A stretch of 56,310 nucleotides of DNA from Elusimicrobiota bacterium (GTDB taxonomy: Bacteria > Elusimicrobiota > Elusimicrobia > JACQJP01). This document shows positions 43,476 to 50,949 of this stretch, piece by piece. A program made the translations under genes and the position numbers. Position 1 is the stretch's first letter. Each line of letters begins with the position of its first letter. Below the pieces are notes generated by a model that saw nothing but the letters and a program-made list of their open reading frames with translations, searched no databases and was not told where the DNA came from. The stretch lies in contig JACQJP010000030.1 of NCBI GenBank assembly GCA_016204975.1, positions 1-56,310 of the forward strand, written 5' to 3'.

Positions 43476-44058
43476 AGAATTCCTGGCCGAGATAGACGAG
43501 AAGTGGAAACCGATTGGCGGGGAGCCGATCATCCTGCAAGTCATCGGGTCCGCCGCGTTGATGCTTCAATGCGACTACGAGCGTGGAACCAAAGACGGGG
43601 ACGTGCTGGAGGCCAAGGACGGCCCGCCGACCATCAAAGAGCAACTGATTTCCCTCGCGGGGAAAGAATCAGATCTCTACAAGCAGTTTCGCGTCTACAT
43701 AGACGTGGTGAACACAGCGATCCTGTTCCTACCGCAGCAACCCGTTTTTTATCCTCTGCCGAGCTTGCCCTTGAAGAACTTCAGGATTGAAGTCCTGGAT
43801 ATAGGGGACGTCGTGCTCAGCAAGCTCAAACGATACAACAGCGATGACAAGAACGACATCCGCGCGATGGCTGACAGAAAACTTCTCGATCATGACCGGC
43901 TCATCGCGCGCTTTGAAGCTGCCGCGGATTGGTTCTCAATGGACGCGCGCGCCGCGGATGTCCCGCGCTACCTGAAGAATCTCCACGCGGTTGAACGCGA
44001 CATCCTCGGTCTTCCGCCATCCGCGGTCGAACTGCCGCCGGAGTGCATGCCCGATTGA
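43462..44058 (+). CDS. DUF6036-type nucleotidyltransferase, putative toxin
   Basis: A GTG start at 43462 with GAGAGG upstream gives 198 residues (43456 GTG and 43468 TTG are alternatives). The fold resembles DUF6036/AbiEii-type nucleotidyltransferases. The motif IGSAALMLQCDYERGTKDGDVLE is the equivalent of GSxxxxx...TxDxD, and a later KLKRYNSDDKNDIRAMADRKL is typical of this family's helical region. Homologous partners of XRE regulators act as toxins in several systems, but toxicity of this member is inference. The coding sequence is less GC-biased than its neighbours, in line with transfer. Confidence 0.7.
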   Translation: MGLIREFLAEIDEKWKPIGGEPIILQVIGSAALMLQCDYERGTKDGDVLEAKDGPPTIKEQLISLAGKESDLYKQFRVYIDVVNTAILFLPQQPVFYPLPSLPLKNFRIEVLDIGDVVLSKLKRYNSDDKNDIRAMADRKLLDHDRLIARFEAAADWFSMDARAADVPRYLKNLHAVERDILGLPPSAVELPPECMPD

Positions 44059-44262
44059 AAGTGGGCCTATCAATACAGTACCCTAGACCACGACGGCTTT
44101 GCCAATGCACTCATTACATATCTGCTTGTTCCGAATTTAGAGATGTCCGCCGGGACCGCGATCCGGCTACTGGAAACAAGGCTCTATGGGATTCCCAAGG
44201 TTTGCAAAAGTCCGATTTTTAGTCTAAACTGAAGGCGTCCGGCTCTTCTACCCAGAGATGAG
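44059..44262. other. Intergenic region after the toxin-antitoxin pair
   Basis: No supported gene. The toxin frame stays open for about 58 codons after its TGA (KWAYQYSTLDHDGFANALITYLLVPNLEM and onward), with no recognised family. It may be a remnant of another gene or chance. A TTTGCAAAAGTCCG half-site lies at 44201-44214. Confidence 0.5.
44201..44214 (+). repeat. TTTGCAAAAGTCCG dispersed motif, copy 4
   Basis: One more half-site of the TTGCAAAAGTCC family, about 50 bases before the gene at 44263. No inverted partner is seen here. Confidence 0.65.
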
Positions 44263-44721
44263 ATGATAGATGGTATTTTGACCGATTGGATTCTATGGGC
44301 CAGTTTGACCGCCGCCTTGGGTTTTGGGCTGGTTTTTTTAAAGCTCTATGGCCTCTATCAATCCTCGGAGGAACCTGCCCGCTCGCCGGATCTGGTGGAG
44401 GAGGAGATTTCCTCCCCGCCGCCCCTGGAATCTCCGGATCCCTTGGATCAGCCGGAGGGGCCCGATCCCGTCGAATCCCGCGCCGACGGGCCCAGCCCTG
44501 CGGCGACGCTTTTAAGAAACCTGGACCGCCGGTTGGAAAATCTAGAGTCCAGCCTCCGCCACTTGACCCAAATCCTGGAGAAGTTGGATTCCAAAATCTC
44601 CTCCGCGCCCGCCCCATCTGCCCCGCTGGAGTTTTCTCCGGGGTCCCTCCAGAAGGATCCGAACTTAATCGGGGAGAGCTCGCAATCCGAGGCGGAACGG
44701 AAATTTGATTTTGAGTTGTAA
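44263..44721 (+). CDS. Hypothetical one-helix protein with coiled coil
   Basis: A 152-residue protein with one N-terminal transmembrane helix (WILWASLTAALGFGLVFLKLYGLY), a proline-rich acidic linker, a coiled coil (AATLLRNLDRRLENLESSLRHLTQILEKLDSKI), and a disordered end. It lies 11 bases before the PorV-like gene, on the same strand. It could be an inner-membrane scaffold or envelope spacer. No family recognised. Confidence 0.7.
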   Translation: MIDGILTDWILWASLTAALGFGLVFLKLYGLYQSSEEPARSPDLVEEEISSPPPLESPDPLDQPEGPDPVESRADGPSPAATLLRNLDRRLENLESSLRHLTQILEKLDSKISSAPAPSAPLEFSPGSLQKDPNLIGESSQSEAERKFDFEL

Positions 44722-44732
44722 AATCATCCAGA

Positions 44733-45764
44733 GTGTTTTTGTTGCTTCTTGCTCTCCAAACATTTTTTCTCTCTTGCGCGTGGGCTTTTTTCCCCGACTC
44801 CCCCTTCTCCAGGGATGCGGCGGGAACCACCTCCGCCGGCTTTCTAAAAATCCCCGTGGGGGCTCGGGCGGTGGCCATGGGCGAGGCCCAAGTGGCCGCC
44901 GTAGAAGGGTCGGAATCCATCTTTTGGAATCCGGCGAGGTTGGTTTCCGTTCCGCGTCTTTCTGAATCCGGTTCCGAGGGGCTTCCTTCCTGTGGGACCC
45001 GACTACGGTCGGGGAGTGCCGGCTCCACATGCTCTTGGGATCCGGCCTCCTCCGAGGTTTCCTCCAGCTACAACGCTCTTTTGGAGACCACCTTTCAAGG
45101 CACCCTGTCCTACGCCCGCCTTTTATCTGAGGAAAATGCTTTGGGTGTGGGATGGATTTTCTTTTCCCAGGATTCCATCGAGTCCTTCAATACGGTGGGG
45201 GATCCCACGGGAGATTTTACCCCCTATGATTTTTCCCTGGCGGTGGCCTTGGCCCGCGCCTTTCAGACCTTTTCAGCCGGGGTGACTCTAAAGGGAATTC
45301 GCTCCAAGATCGCAGGGGAGTCCGACACGGGGTTTGCGGCAGACATCGGTTTTTTTCTTCCTAAGATGGACGAATATGGGAAGGTGGATTTTGGGGTCAG
45401 CTTGATGAACCTGGGCCCCGAGTTTGGTTTGGGCAGCGAGAAAGACCCGCTTCCCTTCCGGGCTCGGTTTGGGGGGGCCATCCATTTTAGCCCTCAGCTC
45501 ACGGCGGCCTTGGATCTGAATCTTCCGGCGGACAACAGCCCCTTTGTGGCCCTGGGGGCGGAGTATTTGCTTCTGGATTCTCAGGAGTTTGGCATGGCGC
45601 TTCGGGCTGGATTTAACTCGGGAAACCTTCGAGGCATCGAGGGTTTTTCGGGAATCTCCGCTGGAGGCGGTTGGAGGGTGAGGCGATTTTCTTTAGATTA
45701 CGCCTGGAATCCCTTTGGAGACTTAGGAAGCACCCACCGCGTCAGCCTCTCCTATCGTTTTTAA
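44733..45764 (+). CDS. PorV/PQ-type outer-membrane protein, second copy
   Basis: A 343-residue protein starting at GTG without a clear ribosome binding site. A signal peptide (MFLLLLALQTFFLSCAWA) precedes the PorV signature GTTSAGFLKIPVGARAVAMGEAQVAAVEGSESIFWNPA, which is a closer match than that of the first copy at 186-1136. Repeated barrel strands end in RVSLSYRF. PorV shuttles cargo in type IX secretion; outside Bacteroidota the role is open. It stands just upstream of the large modular secreted proteins, suggesting involvement in their placement. No PorU/SprA genes are visible in the window. Confidence 0.82.
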   Translation: MFLLLLALQTFFLSCAWAFFPDSPFSRDAAGTTSAGFLKIPVGARAVAMGEAQVAAVEGSESIFWNPARLVSVPRLSESGSEGLPSCGTRLRSGSAGSTCSWDPASSEVSSSYNALLETTFQGTLSYARLLSEENALGVGWIFFSQDSIESFNTVGDPTGDFTPYDFSLAVALARAFQTFSAGVTLKGIRSKIAGESDTGFAADIGFFLPKMDEYGKVDFGVSLMNLGPEFGLGSEKDPLPFRARFGGAIHFSPQLTAALDLNLPADNSPFVALGAEYLLLDSQEFGMALRAGFNSGNLRGIEGFSGISAGGGWRVRRFSLDYAWNPFGDLGSTHRVSLSYRF

Positions 45765-45780
45765 TCTCATTTTCATAGCC

Positions 45781-45890
45781 GGCTAGCTTGGCGCCGGGGA
45801 CCAATGGTCCTACCTTTCTAGGTCTCTCCGTCGGCTAAAAAGTTATTTTTTTGGTCCAAAGGGCCTAGGTCCTCCTAGGCCCTTTTTCTT
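45781..45890 (+). promoter_or_regulatory. Structured leader with terminator, before the giant modular gene
   Basis: The stretch from GCCGGCTAGC to GTCGGCTAA can form a junction: outer stem AGCCG/CGGCT, inner hairpins GGACC-AAT-GGTCC and ACCT-TTCT-AGGT. It is followed by GGTCC-AAA and the intrinsic terminator GGGCCTAGG-TCCT-CCTAGGCCC-TTTTTC at 45861-45888. The last part is probably the terminator of the PorV gene. The junction plus terminator also resembles a regulated leader, though I cannot assign it to a known riboswitch class. Copies A and B (34.5 and 35.4 kb) share GGTCC, CCTAGG and GGGCC blocks but are not clearly homologous throughout. Confidence 0.45.
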
Positions 45891-46066
45891 TGGTTTTCTG
45901 GGACTTAAGACCCATAGAGGATTTCGCGCGCTTTTGTATAGTTCCTGCGAGGTGACAATGACCGTATTGCGATCTTTTTATAGTGTGTTTTCTTCCCTTT
46001 GGTCCTTTCAGGAAAAGGGGTGGGAATATTTCTCCGGCTGGTAAAACCCAAACAGGAGGTTCTTCC

Positions 46067-49000
46067 ATGAATAGAGGTTCCATCTGGTTTAAGGGGATTT
46101 CAGTTGTTTTATCCGGGGCGCTGGTTTTGACCGCACCGGGTCTGGGAAGCTATGAAGCTCTGGCGAGGGCCGTTGCCGCCAAACAGGCTCCCGCAAACCT
46201 TGTGGTGGGAGGGGTCTCTCCCGTGGTTTCGTTTTATGGAGGAAGATTGGCCTTGCCGAGAGTCATTGCGTTGGATGGCATGTTTCTAAGTCCTGCCTCC
46301 ATTTCCAATGGAAAACTTCAGTACATCTCCCTGGAACCGGCTCAGGTGGAGAAGATGGGGATTGGGCCGAGCGTGTGGACTGCGGAGAAGTTGGCGGTTG
46401 CTGAGAAACAGGCGGCGGAAATCTGGGCGGAGGTCCAGCGGGATCCTGTCGCGGCGGAGCTGGGTGATCTGGAGCGCGAGACCCCGGGTTTTAGGGAGAT
46501 GATGAACTTGGTGGCGGCTCAACAGGAAGGGCAAGGGAGGGGAAAAGACCTTGGGGAGTCCTTGCACGCCTCCGCCGTTCTCTTTGACCGCAACCTTCGC
46601 GCGAACCAATCTCCCGCGATCCCTGCTATTGTGGCAGCCGGTCAAGATTCGGAAGGCGTCCGGGGCGGTGTCAGCCAAGGACGAAAGCCCAAAACTCCGG
46701 GAAGACCGGGGAATCCCGGCGGGCCCTCGGTTCCGCGACCGGGTCCTCTGGGGAATGTCTATGTGACTTTGGAGGTGCGCATTGCTCGTGTTACGGCCCA
46801 TATTAAGGATTTGATTCAAGCTAAGCTCAGGCAGTTTGAGCCTAAGTTTCAATTGGGTTGGAATGGGGACTATGAGGTTCTTGATCGGAATTGGGGTCCA
46901 TTTCCTCAGGCTAGGCAGTCTTTTATTGTTCGCGTCACGATCCCCAGGTTCCAACTGATAGATTTTGGAACGGCTCTGGGAGACCCCGGGCGGAATGTGC
47001 AATTTTTCAAGGGACGGCCCACTGAGCCGATTGAGGTTGTCAAGCAGAGAAATCAAGACCGGCTGTTTAAGATAGCGGGGGTGCATGCCATTGGCATCGA
47101 AACGGTGGACGCCCTGGTCTGGGCGCAGGGAATCTTTGGGTTCAGCAAAGCCATCCGTGTTGAGTTCGACTCGGAGCGAACTCTCCGACGCGCTCTTTTT
47201 CCCAGACACGCTTCTTCAACCCAGTTCCTTCCTTACCAGTTGGAGGGCTATCCCGTGGTGGCCGGGGTTTCCAAGCCAGCAGTTCTGCAGGGACCTGGGA
47301 GTCCAGGGGCGGCTTCGGTTCCTCGCGCAGGAGCTATTTCCCCGATTCTGCTTAAAGAAGCGGCGGATAAGATCGTGGCTTTGGATGTCAGGATTGAGAA
47401 GGTGGCGTTCCTTTATAGAGGGCCGAAGGGGCGGTTGAGTGGACCGACTGTCCTGGAGGTGTACCTGAAGTCTTCTGCGAGCGATCCCTTCGAGACTGCG
47501 GAGGTCAAGGGAATTGTTCAGGAAGCTATCGCCCAGAAGAGTGATCTTAACTGGCTTAATTCTATAAATGTCGGGGTTTATGGGCTGGAGGAGATACGCA
47601 GCCAGATGATTCAGTTCTGGGCGGACTCCATAGGTTCCAGGACCGAGAAATCCAAGATTCTGGCTAGACTGGAAGAGTTTAAGGACACCCCGGATACGCC
47701 CCAGCCGGCGTTGTCTTTCCTGGAGAAGCTCCAGTTTGCGGTGGAGGCAATCCCGGATGGCGAGAAGTTCCAGGAGCGCAGGAAGGAGTTGACCGAGAGG
47801 TTGTGGCCGGTCATACGGTTTGCCAAGACCCTGGAACAGTTGGAGAGTGAGTTCAGCAAGCGAGTTGAGGAATTTATCGCCACATTGCCTCCAGCGCCGC
47901 ACTTCGGAGATTCCTCTGGTTCTGGGCCTCGAGATGGCCAAAAGGGGATGACGAAGATTAAGTCCCTGCTCCTTTTTGGAACAGCCTTGGCGGCTTTGGC
48001 GGTGGTGCTGCCTTTAAGCGCGGCGGATGGCGTTGTTGCGCCGGTCTGGCTCTCTGGCATCAACATTTGGAGCGCTGTTGCGGGAGTGTCGGCTGCCGCT
48101 ATCGTCGGCACGCTTTACTTTGGAAATCAGGAGCAATCCTATAGCTCCGGCGGTTGGCGGGATCATGAGGCCTATGGTTCTAGCGGCGGCGATCCCTTCC
48201 AATTCTTCCAAGACTTTTTGGTAGTTGTCTTTGGGGTTCTTTTTGTCGGTTTAGGGGGGGCTTCCCTCCTCACCTATGGTTTGGCGATGCAGGGGACCCT
48301 TGCGCCCTACTTTATTGCCATTCCCTTGGTTTTTGGCGCTGTGGGATTGTGGCGTGGAATTAGCCTCTCTGCAAAGAGATTTCCTCAAGAATACCCACGA
48401 AAGTCCTATCAGGCTATCGGACTTTTTGGGGGCGCGGCAGCTGGTTTGGCTCTTGCCGCGATTTTCTGGATCTTTGCTTCGGGAACCCCTGCTTCCGCCT
48501 CCATCGGTTCCCTGGGGGTGAGCCTGCCTTTCTTGGCTGGTTTGGCGTTTGTTGCCGGCAAGGGCTCAAGTCCTGAAGATGTAGATCCGTCTCGTTTACC
48601 CATTGAGTTTGCAGCAGGGATTTCTGCGGAGGATGGCAACCTCTTTCTGGCGGTCATTGCTCTTGAGAAGAACAAAGGAAAAATCTCTGAATTCATCCAG
48701 AGTCTGGGGCTTCCAGCGGAGGAGCTTAAAACTGCGAAGCTGGTGGTTGTGGGTTCGTGGTCTGAGTATGAAGCCAACCCCCCCTCGTTTGGTTTTGATG
48801 TTGAACTGCGCAGCGGAAAAGATGCTGGTACTATTTCTGCGCACTTGGTGGTCAGGGTGGATGACCAGACAAAGGAGATCGCGCTGGATATCCCGGAGGT
48901 GGTGACGGTTGAGACTGATGAGGAGATCCGGAAGCGGATTTTGGAGGAGCTTAGGAAGGAGGGGTCTGTAGAGACGGCGAAGGTGGTCGAGGCCAATTAT

Positions 49001-50908
49001 GGCTTGAAGGATCCCCAGTTTCTGCCGCCGGCAGAGCCTCCCAGCCTGACCTTTGTGCTTTCCCCGCGGATTATAGTGAGTTTTACCTTGAATGGAGAGA
49101 GCCCAACGGGTCTGGGCTTTAAGACTTTCTTTATCTCTGACGCGGCGACTTCCAGAAGGGAGTTTATCTCTGCTGGGGCGGTGTTTGCTAACTATGATCC
49201 CAAAACTCAGGAACTGTCGCTGATCGCTGTTCCCAATGAGTCGGCTGCTTACGTTGGAAATAAGCTGTCCGGTGAAGAGCTTGAACAGCTTCCTGCGTTT
49301 CTCACCAATGTGAGGTTGGCGTTGGATGACAACGGCAAACTGGCCTATAGGAAAGATAAGTTCTCCGGGATTCAGGATTCTCCAAGAAATGTTTGGGGTA
49401 TCGTCAATGACCCGGAGGGTCGCTTCGCCCGGTGGCTTTTGGGGGCGACGACAGAGAGGGATCTGGATCACTTGGCAGAATTGGGCACTGGTGGAATTTT
49501 GGGGGAGCATAACGCCTTTCTGACTGATCTTTCCTACCCTAGGGACCGCATGCCCACCAATGAAGATGTCGGAAACTACCCCCCTGTTTTTGATGGAGTC
49601 GGGGTCTTAGAGGAGCTGACCGGGAAAGGGCGGAGAGTTTTTCCGGGCCTAGCCGGCTACGTGCAGAACTTTAAGAAGCGGCTTCCCCCTCCTAATACGG
49701 AGCCGGCGATTTCCCCTCGAGATGGCCAAAAGGGGATGACGAAGATTAAGTCGCTGATCCTTTTTGGAACGGCCCTGACGGCTTTGGCGGTGGCGGTGCC
49801 TTTAAGCGCGGCGAACATTGGGAATTTTACTCTTCTGGCAACGGCCTCCGGCCCGGGTCTGTTTTTTGTCACCTGGGGATTTATCACGTTGGCCGGCGGG
49901 CTGCTTGGCTATTTTGTATTCCCGAACAAAAGTAGTGGGCGTAGCGATTGGGTCGGTTTTCTGGTGGGGGCCATCCTAGGAGCTGTTGTTGGCCTTCTTA
50001 TTGCCGGGATTGTTTCTGCGGGGGTGGATAGAGCTTCGGCTGCTGCAGCGGGTGGGGCGGTGAGCTTGGCGGCGACCGCCATCTTTGGTTGGCCCTCCAC
50101 GGAGGCTTTAAGGACCGCCAACTCGGAGGAGCACCGAAAGATTGAGGTTGCCATTGAGCGTGCTAAATCGGGTAGCCCCTGGGCCCGCTCAGTCTTGGAG
50201 GAATTTGAGAAGCAGGTGGAGTGGTTCTGGAATCACATCTGGATCGCGGATGACCTAAGCCTGGCCTATCACGCCAGGGCCTTCGGCTCAGCTTATCGCA
50301 ATCCCAACATCGTCTTGACCGCCGACACCATCCGGAACGGCTCCTGGGCCTTCATCGCCTCCAAACTGGTTCGGGAGGCAACTTATTTCACCAAATACTT
50401 TGGGTGGGATGATCCCAGAACCTCCAAGAGGGAAGATATCCCCGCCTCGGTGGAGAAGCTGGCAATTGCCTATGTTTATGATGTCTTAGGCTTTGCCCAG
50501 ATGACTCAGGGCAATTCCAGGTCTTGGGCCACCAATCTGGACCATAACCATAAAAACAAAGGCACCTGGTATGAGTGGTCCTATTATGAGGCCTTAAGGC
50601 AGGTTCTCTGGCTTCCCTTCATAGATACTCGGTTCTTTACCCACCTTAGGGACTTTACCGCACTCGAGGTCAACCGGGACCCCGCCTTTCAGTTTTCTCT
50701 CTATGAAAGATGGACCGGAAAATATTGGAGACCGGGCAGCCCGGAGCACGAGCAGCCTATTCCGGACAACGTTCCACGTCTGGACGAGGCTACCTATAGG
50801 GAGGCGACCAAAAAGATTTATGGCCAGGATGGAAATGGGGACAATAACTCCACAGAAAATTTCCTGGGCCTGGTGCGGGATTGGTTTTTAAGAAACGACC
50901 CTCAGTGA
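46067..50908 (+). CDS. Giant modular secreted/membrane protein with internal signal-like cassettes
   Basis: The ATG at 46067 follows AGGAGGT and gives 1613 residues. Order of parts: N-terminal export segment (MNRGSIWFKGISVVLSGALVLTAPG); unknown domain; Pro-Gly linker GRPGNPGGPSVPRPGPL (about 211); alpha-beta domains to 620; cassette 1 PRDGQKGMTKIKSLLLFGTA (621-653); four or five hydrophobic helices (to about 840); soluble alpha-beta region (850-1215); cassette 2 (1217-1249); two or three more helices; and a C-terminal helical domain (1340-1613) with LVREATYF at about 1434. I recognise no family for the whole. It shares its start, linker and cassette with the 775-residue protein downstream. 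Function unknown. Confidence 0.8.
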   Translation: MNRGSIWFKGISVVLSGALVLTAPGLGSYEALARAVAAKQAPANLVVGGVSPVVSFYGGRLALPRVIALDGMFLSPASISNGKLQYISLEPAQVEKMGIGPSVWTAEKLAVAEKQAAEIWAEVQRDPVAAELGDLERETPGFREMMNLVAAQQEGQGRGKDLGESLHASAVLFDRNLRANQSPAIPAIVAAGQDSEGVRGGVSQGRKPKTPGRPGNPGGPSVPRPGPLGNVYVTLEVRIARVTAHIKDLIQAKLRQFEPKFQLGWNGDYEVLDRNWGPFPQARQSFIVRVTIPRFQLIDFGTALGDPGRNVQFFKGRPTEPIEVVKQRNQDRLFKIAGVHAIGIETVDALVWAQGIFGFSKAIRVEFDSERTLRRALFPRHASSTQFLPYQLEGYPVVAGVSKPAVLQGPGSPGAASVPRAGAISPILLKEAADKIVALDVRIEKVAFLYRGPKGRLSGPTVLEVYLKSSASDPFETAEVKGIVQEAIAQKSDLNWLNSINVGVYGLEEIRSQMIQFWADSIGSRTEKSKILARLEEFKDTPDTPQPALSFLEKLQFAVEAIPDGEKFQERRKELTERLWPVIRFAKTLEQLESEFSKRVEEFIATLPPAPHFGDSSGSGPRDGQKGMTKIKSLLLFGTALAALAVVLPLSAADGVVAPVWLSGINIWSAVAGVSAAAIVGTLYFGNQEQSYSSGGWRDHEAYGSSGGDPFQFFQDFLVVVFGVLFVGLGGASLLTYGLAMQGTLAPYFIAIPLVFGAVGLWRGISLSAKRFPQEYPRKSYQAIGLFGGAAAGLALAAIFWIFASGTPASASIGSLGVSLPFLAGLAFVAGKGSSPEDVDPSRLPIEFAAGISAEDGNLFLAVIALEKNKGKISEFIQSLGLPAEELKTAKLVVVGSWSEYEANPPSFGFDVELRSGKDAGTISAHLVVRVDDQTKEIALDIPEVVTVETDEEIRKRILEELRKEGSVETAKVVEANYGLKDPQFLPPAEPPSLTFVLSPRIIVSFTLNGESPTGLGFKTFFISDAATSRREFISAGAVFANYDPKTQELSLIAVPNESAAYVGNKLSGEELEQLPAFLTNVRLALDDNGKLAYRKDKFSGIQDSPRNVWGIVNDPEGRFARWLLGATTERDLDHLAELGTGGILGEHNAFLTDLSYPRDRMPTNEDVGNYPPVFDGVGVLEELTGKGRRVFPGLAGYVQNFKKRLPPPNTEPAISPRDGQKGMTKIKSLILFGTALTALAVAVPLSAANIGNFTLLATASGPGLFFVTWGFITLAGGLLGYFVFPNKSSGRSDWVGFLVGAILGAVVGLLIAGIVSAGVDRASAAAAGGAVSLAATAIFGWPSTEALRTANSEEHRKIEVAIERAKSGSPWARSVLEEFEKQVEWFWNHIWIADDLSLAYHARAFGSAYRNPNIVLTADTIRNGSWAFIASKLVREATYFTKYFGWDDPRTSKREDIPASVEKLAIAYVYDVLGFAQMTQGNSRSWATNLDHNHKNKGTWYEWSYYEALRQVLWLPFIDTRFFTHLRDFTALEVNRDPAFQFSLYERWTGKYWRPGSPEHEQPIPDNVPRLDEATYREATKKIYGQDGNGDNNSTENFLGLVRDWFLRNDPQ
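47927..48025 (+). repeat. 99-bp cassette, copy 1, in giant gene
   Basis: Encodes PRDGQKGMTKIKSLLLFGTA plus a hydrophobic end in LPLSAA. By base count it matches copy 2 at 92 of 99 positions and copy 3 at 84 of 99. The peptide has a basic start, a hydrophobic core and a SAA end, like a signal peptide, yet sits in the middle of the protein. Confidence 0.9.
49715..49813 (+). repeat. 99-bp cassette, copy 2, in giant gene
   Basis: The same 99-base unit, 1.7 kb after copy 1 in the same reading frame. It encodes PRDGQKGMTKIKSLILFGTA and ends in VPLSAA. It matches copy 3 at 89 of 99 positions. The codon-level similarity, including third positions, points to recent duplication or gene conversion rather than only selection on the peptide. 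Confidence 0.9.
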
Positions 50909-50949
50909 AAGAGGCATAGAAAAGGAAAAAACAAAAGGAGAAAAGAAAA

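Noticed and set aside
44059-44240. Stop-codon read-through extending the DUF6036 protein
   Set aside because: The open frame is only about 58 codons, and the preceding PPECMPD ending is a natural protein end. No read-through context was seen.
45781-45860. Cyclic-di-GMP (GEMM) or other named riboswitch
   Set aside because: The conserved core of GEMM-I, GEMM-II, fluoride and guanidine classes could not be found; only generic stems are present.
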